Positions 23,857 to 32,731 of a stretch of 64,000 bases of DNA are shown here, in pieces. Location of the stretch: assembly GCF_900112845.1 (NCBI RefSeq), contig NZ_FONG01000012.1, positions 1 through 64,000 of the forward strand. The letters run 5' to 3'. The stretch is from Actinacidiphila alni. GTDB taxonomy: Bacteria > Actinomycetota > Actinomycetes > Streptomycetales > Streptomycetaceae. The position numbers and the translations under genes are program-made. The notes beneath the pieces are model-generated. The model did not search any database. It had not been told where the DNA came from and worked only from the letters and a program-made list of their open reading frames with translations. The stretch's first letter is position 1, and the number at the start of each line of letters is the position of its first letter.

Positions 23857-24782
23857 CCGCCCCGGCCCAGTTCCCGGCCCCCGCGCCCTTCGGCGGTGGC
23901 CCCCAACAGCCGCAGTACACCTCGCAGTTCGCCCCGTCCTTCGGCTCGCAGCTGCCGGTCGAGCCGACCACGCTCGGGCAGGCGGTGCGTTCGGAGTGGA
24001 CGAAGATCCGTACCGTCCGCTCCACGGTGTGGACGCTCAGCGTCATGCTGGTCCTGGTGATCGGCATCAATCTGCTGGTCATCGTGCCGATCAACGACGA
24101 CAACGACCCGACAGTGCCGGTGCTCGCGCCGGGCCTTTTCGGGCTGCTGCTCGGCCAGTTGGCGGTGATCACGCTCGGCGTGCTGGTGATCACCTCCGAG
24201 TACGGCACCGGCATGATCCGTACGACGCTGACCGCGTGCCCGAAGCGGTCGCGGGTGCTGACCGCCAAGGCGATCGTCTTCTTCCTGCTCTCCTTCGTCA
24301 CCACCACGGTCGCCTGCACGATGACCGCGCTGATCAGCTGGAGCGTGCTGTCGGGCAAGACCCCGGGCGGCTACGACCTGCACGGCGACCACCCGGGCGT
24401 CGTCATCAAGGACGGGGTGACCTCGGCCAGCGGCACCGAATGGCTGGGCGCGACCATCGGCGTCGGCCTCTATGTGGCGCTGCTCGGCCTGCTGGCGCTC
24501 GCCGTCGGCACCCTGCTGCGGCACTCGGCGGGCGCGGTCAGCGCCATGCTCGGCGTGGTGCTGCTGCCGCTGCTGGTCGCGATCTTCCTGCCCAGCGGCC
24601 TGGACACGGCCCGCGAGAAGCTGGTGAAGTACTCCGCGCCCAACTCGCTCGCCTCGCTTTACCACTTCCCGATGATCGGCGACGGCGACCAGAACGGGGT
24701 GCCGCAGCTCATCGCGCTGGCCGTCGTCACGGCGGTGCTGCTCGGCGCGGCCTACGCGGCGCTCACCACCCGGGACGTGTAG
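23853..24782 (+). CDS. ABC-2 type permease, pair 2
   Basis: This 309-residue protein has a Pro/Gln-rich cytoplasmic N-terminus of about 35 residues, then VRSEWTKIRTVRSTVWTL and about six membrane segments. It has the same VITSEYGTGMIRTTLTACPKR loop as the permease of pair 1, plus an extra extracytoplasmic loop around TPGGYDLHGDHPG. ATG 23853 overlaps the ATPase stop, so translation is coupled. Pairs 1 and 2 look like a tandem duplication. Confidence 0.9.
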   Translation: MTAPAQFPAPAPFGGGPQQPQYTSQFAPSFGSQLPVEPTTLGQAVRSEWTKIRTVRSTVWTLSVMLVLVIGINLLVIVPINDDNDPTVPVLAPGLFGLLLGQLAVITLGVLVITSEYGTGMIRTTLTACPKRSRVLTAKAIVFFLLSFVTTTVACTMTALISWSVLSGKTPGGYDLHGDHPGVVIKDGVTSASGTEWLGATIGVGLYVALLGLLALAVGTLLRHSAGAVSAMLGVVLLPLLVAIFLPSGLDTAREKLVKYSAPNSLASLYHFPMIGDGDQNGVPQLIALAVVTAVLLGAAYAALTTRDV

Positions 24783-24786
24783 GACC

Positions 24787-24826
24787 GTTCACGGACGGCC
24801 ACAGGCGTTCACGGACGTTCACGGGG
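24787..24826. repeat. Phased direct repeats GTTCACGGACG
   Basis: GTTCACGGACG starts at 24787 and 24807, and GTTCACGGGG at 24817, giving 20- and 10-bp spacing just after the second permease stop. Confidence 0.6.
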
Positions 24827-24843
24827 AAACCGACACTTCGTGA

Positions 24844-25167
24844 TCAATAACGGGGAGCGTTACGGGACCGCTGCACCCTGCTGGTGCGGCGGTCCCTCGC
24901 GTTCCAGCACGCGCGGTGCCAGTGCCGCCGGTCGTCCACTCCCCCGTGCTCGCGCCAGGCCACCACATGACCGACACCCGGCGGGATCTCCTGGTCGCAG
25001 CCGGGGCAGCGGTAGTGCTTGGCGGAGGCGCTGCCCGCGATCGGGCGGACCACCCACTCCTCGCCCTGCCACTCCTCGGTGCTGCCCGCGCCGATCCCCG
25101 ATTCCCGCTGTTCCTCGCGGTCCTCGGCACGGCCCGTGCGGGGCGGGCGGTTACGTCGCGGCGACAC
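24844..25167 (-). CDS. Conserved actinobacterial protein with Cys/His zinc-binding-like motif
   Basis: This 107-residue protein has a charged N-terminus and a core HYRCPGCDQEIPPGVGHVVAWREH...DDRRHWHRACW. The CxxC and the following HxxxC suggest a single zinc site. An Arg-rich tail follows. I recognise it only as a conserved small streptomycete protein. GTG 25167 is preceded by GAGG at 8 bases. It is convergent with the ABC genes and divergent from the oxidoreductase gene. Nucleic-acid or protein binding is possible but not shown. Confidence 0.75.
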   Translation of the reverse strand: MSPRRNRPPRTGRAEDREEQRESGIGAGSTEEWQGEEWVVRPIAGSASAKHYRCPGCDQEIPPGVGHVVAWREHGGVDDRRHWHRACWNARDRRTSRVQRSRNAPRY

Positions 25168-25340
25168 GGGACACCTCGCGCTCTGCTGGCTTTCGCGGAC
25201 TCTGCGTCAAGGGTACGCGGACGCCGCGCCCGTACCGGAACGGCTCATCCCCGTCATGACTGCCCGAAAATCATGAAAACACCTCAGAAAGCCGTGCCTT
25301 TGGCACGTGCCAAGCGTTGGTCAGGCAGGAGGGATGAGCA

Positions 25341-26390
25341 ATGCGAGTTGGGACATTCGTGATCGCGGCGCAGTTCCCGGGGCAGGGCCAGGGAGAAGCG
25401 CTGCACCGGGCGATTACCTCGGCCGAGGCGGCGGAGGCCGCGGGGCTCGACACCGTATGGCTGGCCGAGCACCATTTCGTTCCCTACGGCGTGTGCCCGT
25501 CGGCCGTCACCCTGGCCGGGCTGTTGCTCGGCCGCACCGAGCGGATCGGCGTCGGCACCGCGGTGAGCGTGCTGCCGACCGCGCATCCGGTGGCGCTCGG
25601 CGAGCAGGCGGCGCTGCTGCACCTGGCGTCCGGCGGCCGTTTCACGCTCGGCGTCGGCCGCGGCGGGCCCTGGGTGGACCTGGAGGTCTTCGGTACCGGG
25701 ATGGCCGCCTTCGAGGCCGGTTTCCCCGAGTCGCTCGACCTGCTGCTGCGCTGGCTGCGGGAGCCGGCGGTCGGCGCGGACGGGCCGCGCTACGCCTTCC
25801 GCGAGGTGCCGGTCGTACCGCGCGCGGACGAACAGTACGGCGCGACCGCGACGGACCCGGCCGCGGGCTCGGGGCCGCCGGTCGTGGTCGCCTGCACCTC
25901 CCCCGGTACGGTCAGGCTGGCCGCCGAGCGCGGGCTGCCGATGCTGCTGGGCATGCACTGCGGGGACGAGGACAAGGCCGCGATGGTGGCGATGTGGCGG
26001 GAGACGGCGCTCGCCGCCGGGCGGCCGCCGGAAGAAGTGGCGGCGGCCGGTCATGTCTCGGCCGGGGTCGCGCAGGTCGCGGACACCCGGGCGGACGCGG
26101 TGGAGACGCTGCTCAAGTCGATGCCGGGCTGGCTGGCGCGCGGTCTTGGCGCTCACCGCACGGTGGACGGCAGCGCGCGGGCGATGCGCGATCCGCACGA
26201 CTACACGGAGATGCTCTGCGATCTGCACCCGGTGGGCCCGCCCCGGCTCTGCGCCGACCGGCTCGCGGCGACCGCCGAGCGGACCGGTATCACCCGGTTC
26301 GCCCTGCTCGTGGAGGGCTCGGGCGATCTCACCGCGACGCTGGAGAACGTGGCGCGGCTGGGCGCCGACGTGCTCCCGGAACTGGCCTGA
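25341..26390 (+). CDS. LLM class (luciferase-like, probably F420-dependent) oxidoreductase
   Basis: This 349-residue TIM-barrel protein of the bacterial luciferase-like family contains AAEAAGLDTVWLAEHHF, GTAVSVLPTAHPVALGEQAALLHLASGGRFTLGVGRGG and a C-terminal RLAATAERTGITRFALLVEG. These segments form the flavin/F420 cofactor pocket in the family. ATG 25341 has GGAGG upstream. Substrate and cofactor cannot be fixed from sequence; F420 is likely given the organism. Confidence 0.88.
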   Translation: MRVGTFVIAAQFPGQGQGEALHRAITSAEAAEAAGLDTVWLAEHHFVPYGVCPSAVTLAGLLLGRTERIGVGTAVSVLPTAHPVALGEQAALLHLASGGRFTLGVGRGGPWVDLEVFGTGMAAFEAGFPESLDLLLRWLREPAVGADGPRYAFREVPVVPRADEQYGATATDPAAGSGPPVVVACTSPGTVRLAAERGLPMLLGMHCGDEDKAAMVAMWRETALAAGRPPEEVAAAGHVSAGVAQVADTRADAVETLLKSMPGWLARGLGAHRTVDGSARAMRDPHDYTEMLCDLHPVGPPRLCADRLAATAERTGITRFALLVEGSGDLTATLENVARLGADVLPELA

Positions 26391-26465
26391 TTACGCGTGC
26401 GCGGCCGGTCGCGGGAGCAGGTCACATTGTGCGGATGCCAGGTGAACGGTAGGTCGGCGCGGGCC

Positions 26466-26873
26466 TCAGCAGTCCCGCAACTCCGGTGACTGGTTGAGGA
26501 TCTGGGACCGGATCGAGGTGAATTTGCCGTAGGTAGCGGCGATGCCGGGGTCCGACTCCGTCGCGCCCAACGGGAAGACCGCCACCCGGTGGCAGTTCTG
26601 GAAGGCGAGCCGCACCCCGAAGTGCCGCTGCAGAGCGCCTCGTATCGCATCACTGGCCAGTGCGCGGAGCAGCTGGCCGCGTTCCTGCTCGCTCGGCGGC
26701 GGCACCTGGTTGTCGGCGAACGGGCCGCCGTCGACCTTGAGCTGTGCCACCAGCGAGCTGATCATCTCCCACGCGTACGGGAGGGACGTCCGGACGCAGT
26801 CGACGAATTCCGCTTCGTCGACCTCGCCTCGCTCGGCCTGTTCGAGGAGGGCCGGTGAGACGTCGAGCGACAT
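26466..26873 (-). CDS. Conserved hypothetical streptomycete protein
   Basis: This 135-residue soluble protein begins SLDVSPALLEQAERGEVDEAEFVDCVRTSLPYAWEMISSLVAQLK and ends FTSIRSQILNQSPELRDC. It is mostly helical, with no membrane segment or known catalytic motif. ATG 26873 has GGAG about 5 bases upstream. It is divergent from nucS, and an inverted repeat (26887-26902) overlaps its leader. Streptomycete genomes commonly carry a gene like it at this position. Function not recognised. Confidence 0.75.
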   Translation of the reverse strand: MSLDVSPALLEQAERGEVDEAEFVDCVRTSLPYAWEMISSLVAQLKVDGGPFADNQVPPPSEQERGQLLRALASDAIRGALQRHFGVRLAFQNCHRVAVFPLGATESDPGIAATYGKFTSIRSQILNQSPELRDC

Positions 26874-26886
26874 GGGTACTCCTCTC

Positions 26887-26902
26887 GTGACCCCGTGGTC
26901 AC
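26887..26902. promoter_or_regulatory. GTGAC-N6-GTCAC inverted repeat
   Basis: Perfect 5-bp arms at 26887-26891 and 26898-26902, 14 bases upstream of the minus-strand start at 26873, make a candidate operator. Confidence 0.4.
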
Positions 26903-27108
26903 ACGGAGTCAGACGGACGGGGTTGCGAAGGCCGGACCAGCGTCTCCCGCACGTCGGCCTCCGCGTCAACCGTAGGGTCGTTGGTCCGACCGCACCAGGA
27001 GGTAGCGCCCTTAACCGGCCAAGTTTCCGCAGTCGTCCGGAGTCGTACGCACGGGGCGCACAGGGGCGAATCCCACCGCCCGAATCGCGTACGGGGCGGG
27101 GCGTCGAG

Positions 27109-27114
27109 TAGCGT
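27109..27114 (+). promoter_or_regulatory. -10 element of a leaderless promoter (nucS)
   Basis: TAGCGT lies 8 bases before ATG 27123 with no ribosome binding site between. Confidence 0.45.
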
Positions 27115-27122
27115 TGCGCACC

Positions 27123-27785
27123 ATGCGTCTCGTGATCGCCCGCTGCTCCGTCGACTACGCGGGCCGGCTCTCCGCCCATCTGCCCTCCGCCACCCGGCTG
27201 CTGCTCGTCAAGGCGGACGGGAGCGTCTCGGTGCACGCCGACGACCGCGCCTACAAGCCGCTCAACTGGATGTCGCCGCCCTGCACCCTCAAGGAGGGCG
27301 ACAACGACGTCTGGACGGTCACCAACAAGGCGGGCGAGCAGCTCATCATCACCATCGAGGAGATCCTGCACGACTCCTCACACGAACTCGGCGTCGATCC
27401 CGGGCTGATCAAGGACGGCGTGGAGGCGCACCTCCAGGAGCTGCTGGCCGACCGGATCGAGGTGCTCGGCGAGGGCTACACGCTGATCCGCCGCGAATAC
27501 CCCACCGCCATCGGCCCGGTGGACATCCTGTGCCGGGACGCGGCCGGCGCGACGGTCGCGGTCGAGCTGAAGCGGCGCGGCGACATCGACGGTGTCGAGC
27601 AGCTCACCCGCTACCTCGAACTCCTCAACCGCGACCCCCATCTCGCCCCGGTGCGCGGGGTGTTCGCCGCGCAGGAGATCAAGCCGCAGGCACGGGTGCT
27701 CGCCACCGACCGCGGTATCGGCTGTGTCGTCCTGGACTACGACGGCATGCGCGGCATCCAGGACGACAAGCTCCGGCTGTTCTGA
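27123..27785 (+). CDS. nucS: Mismatch-specific endonuclease NucS (EndoMS)
   Basis: This 220-residue protein is the actinobacterial replacement for MutS/MutL. It cuts both strands at mismatches and lowers mutation rates. The N-terminal DNA-binding/dimer domain (residues 1-110) is followed by a RecB-like nuclease domain with GPVDILCRD and VAVELKRRG, which provide the Asp, Glu and Lys of the active site. The C-terminus DDKLRLF is the sliding-clamp binding motif. Length fits the family. The transcript is probably leaderless (TAGCGT-N8-ATG). Confidence 0.95.
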   Translation: MRLVIARCSVDYAGRLSAHLPSATRLLLVKADGSVSVHADDRAYKPLNWMSPPCTLKEGDNDVWTVTNKAGEQLIITIEEILHDSSHELGVDPGLIKDGVEAHLQELLADRIEVLGEGYTLIRREYPTAIGPVDILCRDAAGATVAVELKRRGDIDGVEQLTRYLELLNRDPHLAPVRGVFAAQEIKPQARVLATDRGIGCVVLDYDGMRGIQDDKLRLF

Positions 27786-27822
27786 CGCCCGGCACACGGC
27801 CGGCCGCCGCTCCGCCGGACCC

Positions 27823-28257
27823 CTAGTCCAGGCAGAATTCGTTGCCCTCGGGGTCGGTCATGACGATGTGGCCGCCGGCCAGCGGCGGTGCGGGCTCGAA
27901 CCGCTCCACCCGGCGCGCGCCGAGCGCGACCAGCGCCGCCGCCTTCGCCTCAAGCGCCGCCATCCGCTCCTCGCCCGCCAGCCCGGGCGCGGCCCGCACA
28001 TCCATGTGCACCCGGTTCTTGGCCGTCTTCCCCTCCGGCACCCGCTGGAAGAACAGCCGCGGCCCCTCCCCCGTCGGATCGGTCACCGCCGAGGCGTCGT
28101 TCCGCCGCTCCTCCGGCACCCCCATCGCCTCCAGCGCCTCGTCCCACGAGGCGAACCCCGGCGGCGGCTCCTGGAGCCGATAGCCCAGCGCCCGCGCCCA
28201 GAACTCCGCCTGGGCGCCGGGGTCGGCACAGTCGAACGTGATCTGAATCTCGGTCAT
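27823..28257 (-). CDS. VOC family (glyoxalase-like) protein
   Basis: This 144-residue complete two-module VOC protein starts TEIQITFDCADPGAQAEFWARALGYRLQEPPPGFASW. It contains NRVHMDVRA and ends GGHIVMTDPEGNEFCLD, typical of the glyoxalase-like domain 6 group of streptomycetes. Substrate unknown. ATG 28257 has AAGGTGG upstream. It is convergent with nucS. Confidence 0.88.
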   Translation of the reverse strand: MTEIQITFDCADPGAQAEFWARALGYRLQEPPPGFASWDEALEAMGVPEERRNDASAVTDPTGEGPRLFFQRVPEGKTAKNRVHMDVRAAPGLAGEERMAALEAKAAALVALGARRVERFEPAPPLAGGHIVMTDPEGNEFCLD

Positions 28258-28298
28258 ACGGCCACCTTGCCGTACGGGTACGACAGCCCGTACGGACG

Positions 28299-31079
28299 TC
28301 AGCCGGTGGTGGGCGGGGCGAACGTGCTGGACGGGTGCACGGCGGTGGTGTCGGAGGGGTTCAGGGAGGAGGGGGCGGGGGCTTCGCCGGCGGCGGGTGA
28401 CGTCGTCGGCGGCGTGGTCGGGTCCGTCGGAGGCGACGTGGTCGGATCCGTGGGCGGTGTCGTGGTGGGCTCGGTCGGCGGCGTCGTAGTCGGCTTGCCC
28501 GTCGGCTTCGTCGGCGGCTTCGACGTGTGCGTATTACGCGGCGGCGTCGGCGTCGTCCCCGGAGCCGACGTCGTGTCGCCGCCCGGGGCCGTGGTCGCGC
28601 CGTAGCCCGGAGCCGTCGTCGTACCGACGGTCGTGCCCGGGGTCGACGGCGTCGGGGACGTCGACGTGGCGGACGGGGACGGAGCCGTAGGGCCGTCCGT
28701 CTCCGTCGCGTCGGACGGAGTGTCCGTCGCGGGATCGTCCTGCTGGGCGGACTCGATCGGCTGGACCTGGTTGGGCGTGGAGTTGTCGCCCTTGCCCGAG
28801 GTGGCGCCCAGGGTGACGATCGTGCCGAGGACGCCCGCGAGGACGACGCCGGTGGCGACCGCCATCAGATTGCGGCGGGTGCCGACGATCGCGAGCCGGC
28901 GCGGGCCGGGCTCCTCGTCGTCGTGGCGCGGCGCCGCCCCGCCGCCCCCCTTGCTGATCACGGTGAGCGGCGACGTGCTCGGGACGGGCGCGAGCGGCGT
29001 CGTACTGCTCATGCCGCCGCCCGGCGGGAGTTCGAGCAGGGCGGCCGGAAGGTGCGAAGTGCCGCCGCCGTCACGGTCGTTGACGAGCGCGAGGGTGCGG
29101 CGGCCGACGACGGTGCCCTGCCGGTCGGCGAGGGCGCCGCGCAGCGCGATGGACGCCTCCAGCTCGGCGCGGGCCCGGTCGGTGTGCCCGGTGCACAGCG
29201 ACAGGACGCCCAACTCGTGGTGGAAGTACGCCTCTTCGGCGACCTCGCCGGACAGCCGCGCGGCCTCCTGGCCGATCCGCAGCGCCCGCTCCCAGGCGCC
29301 CCAGTGCAGGGCCGCGGCGAAGGCGGGCGCGACCGTACGGGCCAGCAGCACGGCCGCGCTGGGGTTGCCGTTGTCGCGGCAGGCGGACATCGCGGCGAGG
29401 ATCGCCTCGGACTCGGCGGCGGCCCGCTCGGGCGCGACCGAGGGGTGCCCGGTCCACCAGGCGTAGTGCAGGGCGGCGGTGTGCGCCTGCACCTCGCTCA
29501 GCTCGCCGTCGGCGGTGAAGCGCGGGGCGATCTGCTGGACGACACCGGCGGCGAGCCGGAAGTGCGCGGCGACGGGGACGGCCAGGCCGACGGCGGTGAG
29601 TTCGCCGAGCGCCGCGTCCCCGTGGGTGTCACCGACGAGGGCGGGCAGGTGCGAAGGGTGCGGGCACTCGCCGTCCAGGGCCACGGCGAAGGCGAGGGCC
29701 TCGCGGGCGGATTCGCTCAGCCGGGAGGCGAGCAGTTCGGCGGGGGCGGCGCTCTCGGCGAGCGAGGGCAGCGGGACCTCGACGGGCGGACCGGCGTACG
29801 CGGCGGGTGTTCCGGGTACGGGCGCGACCGGCGGTATCGCGATGGCCGGGGTCTCACCGGTGTCCAGACCGTGCGGCAGGGCGTCGGCGGGGTCCTCGGC
29901 GCCGGGTCCGGGCGGCGCGTCGGGACCCTCGAGTATCTCGAAGCCCGTGAGGTCCGGTATCGGGGGCGTGTCCGGGCCCTGGGCGGCCGGTGAGCCGTTC
30001 TCCCACACCGAGTCGTCCCAGTCGGGCTCGGGCGGCTGGCGCAGCGCGTCCCGCTGCCGCAGCAGGGCGCCGGCCTGCACGAAGCGCAGCGGCAGCCCCT
30101 CGGACTCGAACCACAGGTCCGCCGCCCACGCCGTCTCGTCCTCGCCCAGCGGGCGGCCGGTGACGAATTGCAGCAGGTCCACGCAGGCGACCCGGGTCAG
30201 CCCCGACAGGAAGACCTCTTCGATCATCGAGTCGGCGGACGGCGCCGTGATGTCGGGCGTCGCGGACATCAGGAAGGCGCACTCGGGCGCGGCCGAGAGC
30301 AGTTCCTCCAGGGCGGCACCGCCGAATTCCAGGTCGTCGACCACGACGACGGCGCCGGTCTCGCGCAGCAGCCCGGGCAGTTCCGCGCGGTCGGGGCGGT
30401 GGCCGTCGGCGGTGTAGACGGTGGCGAAGAGTTCCTGGAGGACGTCGGCGGGGGTGCGCCGGTAGCCGGACAGCCACAGCACGCCGTCCGGGGCGAGGTC
30501 GGCGCAGGCGTTGGCGACGGACTCCAGCAGCGCGGTGCGGCCCGCGCCGGAGGGTCCGGTGACGCGTACGGAGCGGCCCCTGGCGAGCAGCCGGATCAGC
30601 CGCTCGCGCTCCTCGTCGCGCTCCAGCAGCGGCAGTTCGGGGGCGGGCGGTCCGGGCGGCGGCGAGGGGCGGCCCGCGGCCAGGTGCGCGGCGCGCTCCT
30701 CGCGGGTGCGGCGCCGCGGCACCGGGCGGTCGGCGGGCGGGCAGAGGGTGACCTCGGTGCCGTCGACGGGGTTGACGGTCAGCAGGAAGTCGGAGGTGGT
30801 GACGCGCAGCACCCGCGCGTTGCCGCCGCTGGGGGCGCCGAGGTCGGCGGCCAGCGGGTCGCGGGCGGCGCGCGGGCCGCGGGACAGCGCGAGGGTGGTC
30901 TCGGCCGGTCCCGGCTCGGGGGGCGCGAAGCCGTCGGCGGCGAACGGGTCGCGGCCCGTCTGCCGCTGCGGCTGGAGCGACTGGTGCGGCTGGAGCTGCT
31001 TGTGCTGCTCGTGCTGCGGGAGGCCGTCGGACGCCGGTATCGGGCGCTCGTCGGCCGGCTCGCCGGTCAGGTGGTCCAT
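28299..31079 (-). CDS. Large STAND-like ATP-binding protein with membrane anchor and Thr/Pro-rich tail
   Basis: This 926-residue protein has a disordered N-terminus and a P-loop GPSGAGRT at about residues 175-182. An AAA/STAND-like region follows (AVVVVDDLEFGGAALEELLSA as Walker B, then FLMSATPDI). A helical region with TPR-like segments comes next (EEAYFHHELGVLSLCTGHTDRARAELEASIALRGAL). A single membrane span is predicted near residues 738-760 (NLMAVATGVVLAGVLGTIVTLGA). About 165 residues of Thr/Ser/Pro repeats (PTTTPPTEPT-like) follow and would lie outside. The ATPase is thus cytoplasmic with a wall-spanning tail. ATG 31079 is assigned by position and family. It lies downstream of a STAS gene. 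A role in envelope signalling is inference. Confidence 0.85.
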   Translation of the reverse strand: MDHLTGEPADERPIPASDGLPQHEQHKQLQPHQSLQPQRQTGRDPFAADGFAPPEPGPAETTLALSRGPRAARDPLAADLGAPSGGNARVLRVTTSDFLLTVNPVDGTEVTLCPPADRPVPRRRTREERAAHLAAGRPSPPPGPPAPELPLLERDEERERLIRLLARGRSVRVTGPSGAGRTALLESVANACADLAPDGVLWLSGYRRTPADVLQELFATVYTADGHRPDRAELPGLLRETGAVVVVDDLEFGGAALEELLSAAPECAFLMSATPDITAPSADSMIEEVFLSGLTRVACVDLLQFVTGRPLGEDETAWAADLWFESEGLPLRFVQAGALLRQRDALRQPPEPDWDDSVWENGSPAAQGPDTPPIPDLTGFEILEGPDAPPGPGAEDPADALPHGLDTGETPAIAIPPVAPVPGTPAAYAGPPVEVPLPSLAESAAPAELLASRLSESAREALAFAVALDGECPHPSHLPALVGDTHGDAALGELTAVGLAVPVAAHFRLAAGVVQQIAPRFTADGELSEVQAHTAALHYAWWTGHPSVAPERAAAESEAILAAMSACRDNGNPSAAVLLARTVAPAFAAALHWGAWERALRIGQEAARLSGEVAEEAYFHHELGVLSLCTGHTDRARAELEASIALRGALADRQGTVVGRRTLALVNDRDGGGTSHLPAALLELPPGGGMSSTTPLAPVPSTSPLTVISKGGGGAAPRHDDEEPGPRRLAIVGTRRNLMAVATGVVLAGVLGTIVTLGATSGKGDNSTPNQVQPIESAQQDDPATDTPSDATETDGPTAPSPSATSTSPTPSTPGTTVGTTTAPGYGATTAPGGDTTSAPGTTPTPPRNTHTSKPPTKPTGKPTTTPPTEPTTTPPTDPTTSPPTDPTTPPTTSPAAGEAPAPSSLNPSDTTAVHPSSTFAPPTTG

Positions 31080-31264
31080 CTGCTCATGCCCCCAGGCTGC
31101 GTCACGTACGGGGGCCTGTACGGGCCGCCCTTGGTGTCCGCTGGCGGACCCGGCCCGTTCCCCTATTCCGGCGTACGGGGTGGCACGCCTTACTGGCAAT
31201 CTGCGGCAAACTCTAGAGGCTGCCACAGATTTCATGAAGTGCCGGGGCCACTGTGCCGCCTACA

Positions 31265-31564
31265 TCACCTTTCGGCCTCGATCGCGAGGATTCGGTGCAG
31301 CCGGGTGGCGACGAGTACGCGCTGCATCCGCGGCGGTACGCCCCGCAGTACGAGCCGGCGGTTGGCGCGGCCCGCACGGCGGTGGACGCCCATGATGACG
31401 CCGAGGCCGGTGGCGTCCCACGAGTCCAGCTCCGTCAGATCGAGCACCAGGTCCCCGCGGCCGGAGTCCACGGCGCTGTGCAGGGCCGTACGGGCGTCCG
31501 CCGCGCTGCGGACGTCGAGGCAGCCCCCGACGACCAGCTCGGCGTGGTCGCCCCTGATGTGCAT
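31265..31564 (-). CDS. STAS domain protein (anti-sigma factor antagonist-like) lacking the usual phosphoserine
   Basis: This 99-residue single STAS domain reads ELVVGGCLDVRSAADARTAL, LVLDLTELDSWDATGLGVIMGVHRRA and RRLVLRGVPPRMQRVLVATRLHRIL. In SpoIIAA/RsbV/BldG-type antagonists the site reads Asp-Ser-(Ser/Thr)-Gly, and the first Ser is phosphorylated by the anti-sigma kinase. Here it is Asp50-Ala51-Thr52-Gly53, so the usual switch residue is missing. ATG 31564 has GGGGAG upstream. It precedes the STAND-like ATPase gene on the same strand. Confidence 0.88.
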   Translation of the reverse strand: MHIRGDHAELVVGGCLDVRSAADARTALHSAVDSGRGDLVLDLTELDSWDATGLGVIMGVHRRAGRANRRLVLRGVPPRMQRVLVATRLHRILAIEAER

Positions 31565-31725
31565 AGTCGCTCCCCGGGCTCGGTCGAATCGGCCGCACGG
31601 ACGGCACGGATCATCCGTATGTCTTCACACAACTGACGGTCCGTCGCATCAAGAAGTTGCCGTCCGTGAGCGAACCGATACCGAATTCACTCCTGAGAGT
31701 GACGTCGGTTGGTACGCGTAGAAGA

Positions 31726-32574
31726 TCAGTACGTGTAAAAGCCGTTGCCGCTCTTGCGGCCGAGGTCGCCCGCGTCGACCATTCGGCGCATGATCTCCGG
31801 CGGCGCGAACTTCTCGTCCTGCGACTCGGTGTAGATGTTGCCCGCGGCGTGCAGCAGGATGTCGACGCCGGTGAGGTCGGCGGTGGCCAGCGGGCCCATC
31901 GCGTGGCCGAAGCCGAGTTTGCAGGCGGTGTCGATGTCCTCGGCGGACGCGACGCCCGACTCGTACAGCTTGACGGCCTCGACGACCAGCGCGGAGATCA
32001 GCCGGGTGGTGACGAAGCCCGCCACGTCGCGGTTGACGACGACGCAGGTCTTGCCGATCTCCTCGGCGAAGGCGCGGGCGCGGGCCAGGGTGTCGTCGCT
32101 GGTCTTGTAGCCGCGGACGAGTTCGCACAGCTGCATCATCGGGACCGGCGAGAAGAAGTGGGCGCCGACGACGCGTTCGGGGTGCGCGGTGGCCGCGGCG
32201 ATCTTGGTGATCGGGATGGCGGAGGTGTTGGACGCCAGGACCGTGTCGTCGCCGACGATCGTGTCGAGGGCGCGGAAGATCTCCTGCTTGACGTCGATCT
32301 GCTCGAAGACGGCCTCGACGACGATGTCGGCGTCGGCGGCGGCGTCCAGGTCCGTGGTGGTGGTGATCCGGGCCAGCGCGGCCTCGGCGTCCTCGGCCGC
32401 GAGCTTGCCCTTGGCGACGAACTTCTCGTAGGACGCCCGGATTCCGTCCGTCCCGCGCTTGAGCGCCGCGTCGGTCACGTCCCGCAGCACCACCTCGTAG
32501 CCGGCCTGGGCCGACACCTGCGCGATACCGGAGCCCATCAGTCCCGCTCCGACGACGGCGAGCTTCTTCGCCAC
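31726..32574 (-). CDS. 3-hydroxybutyryl-CoA dehydrogenase
   Basis: This 282-residue enzyme reduces acetoacetyl-CoA to 3-hydroxybutyryl-CoA or the reverse. The Rossmann motif VGAGLMGSGIAQ, the catalytic region ERVVGAHFFSPVPMM, and NRDVAGFVTTRLI followed by KLGFGHAMGPLATADLTGVD are all typical. GTG 32574 has AGAGG 10 bases upstream. A GTG three codons earlier (32583) is possible but sits almost on the ribosome binding site. It fits with the thiolase at 13930-15129 for acyl-CoA turnover. Confidence 0.92.
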   Translation of the reverse strand: MAKKLAVVGAGLMGSGIAQVSAQAGYEVVLRDVTDAALKRGTDGIRASYEKFVAKGKLAAEDAEAALARITTTTDLDAAADADIVVEAVFEQIDVKQEIFRALDTIVGDDTVLASNTSAIPITKIAAATAHPERVVGAHFFSPVPMMQLCELVRGYKTSDDTLARARAFAEEIGKTCVVVNRDVAGFVTTRLISALVVEAVKLYESGVASAEDIDTACKLGFGHAMGPLATADLTGVDILLHAAGNIYTESQDEKFAPPEIMRRMVDAGDLGRKSGNGFYTY

Positions 32575-32731
32575 GACGCACACACCTCTCCATTGGGGCC
32601 GAATGCCGATCTGGCCGGACCTTAACGCCCGTTCACCACCCGGCGCAGCAGGAAGTAAGCCGAGTCACCGTGTGTCCTTGGTCGCACCGCCGGGTCCGCG
32701 CACGCCGCGCGACCGCGGGCCCGGCACGCTC

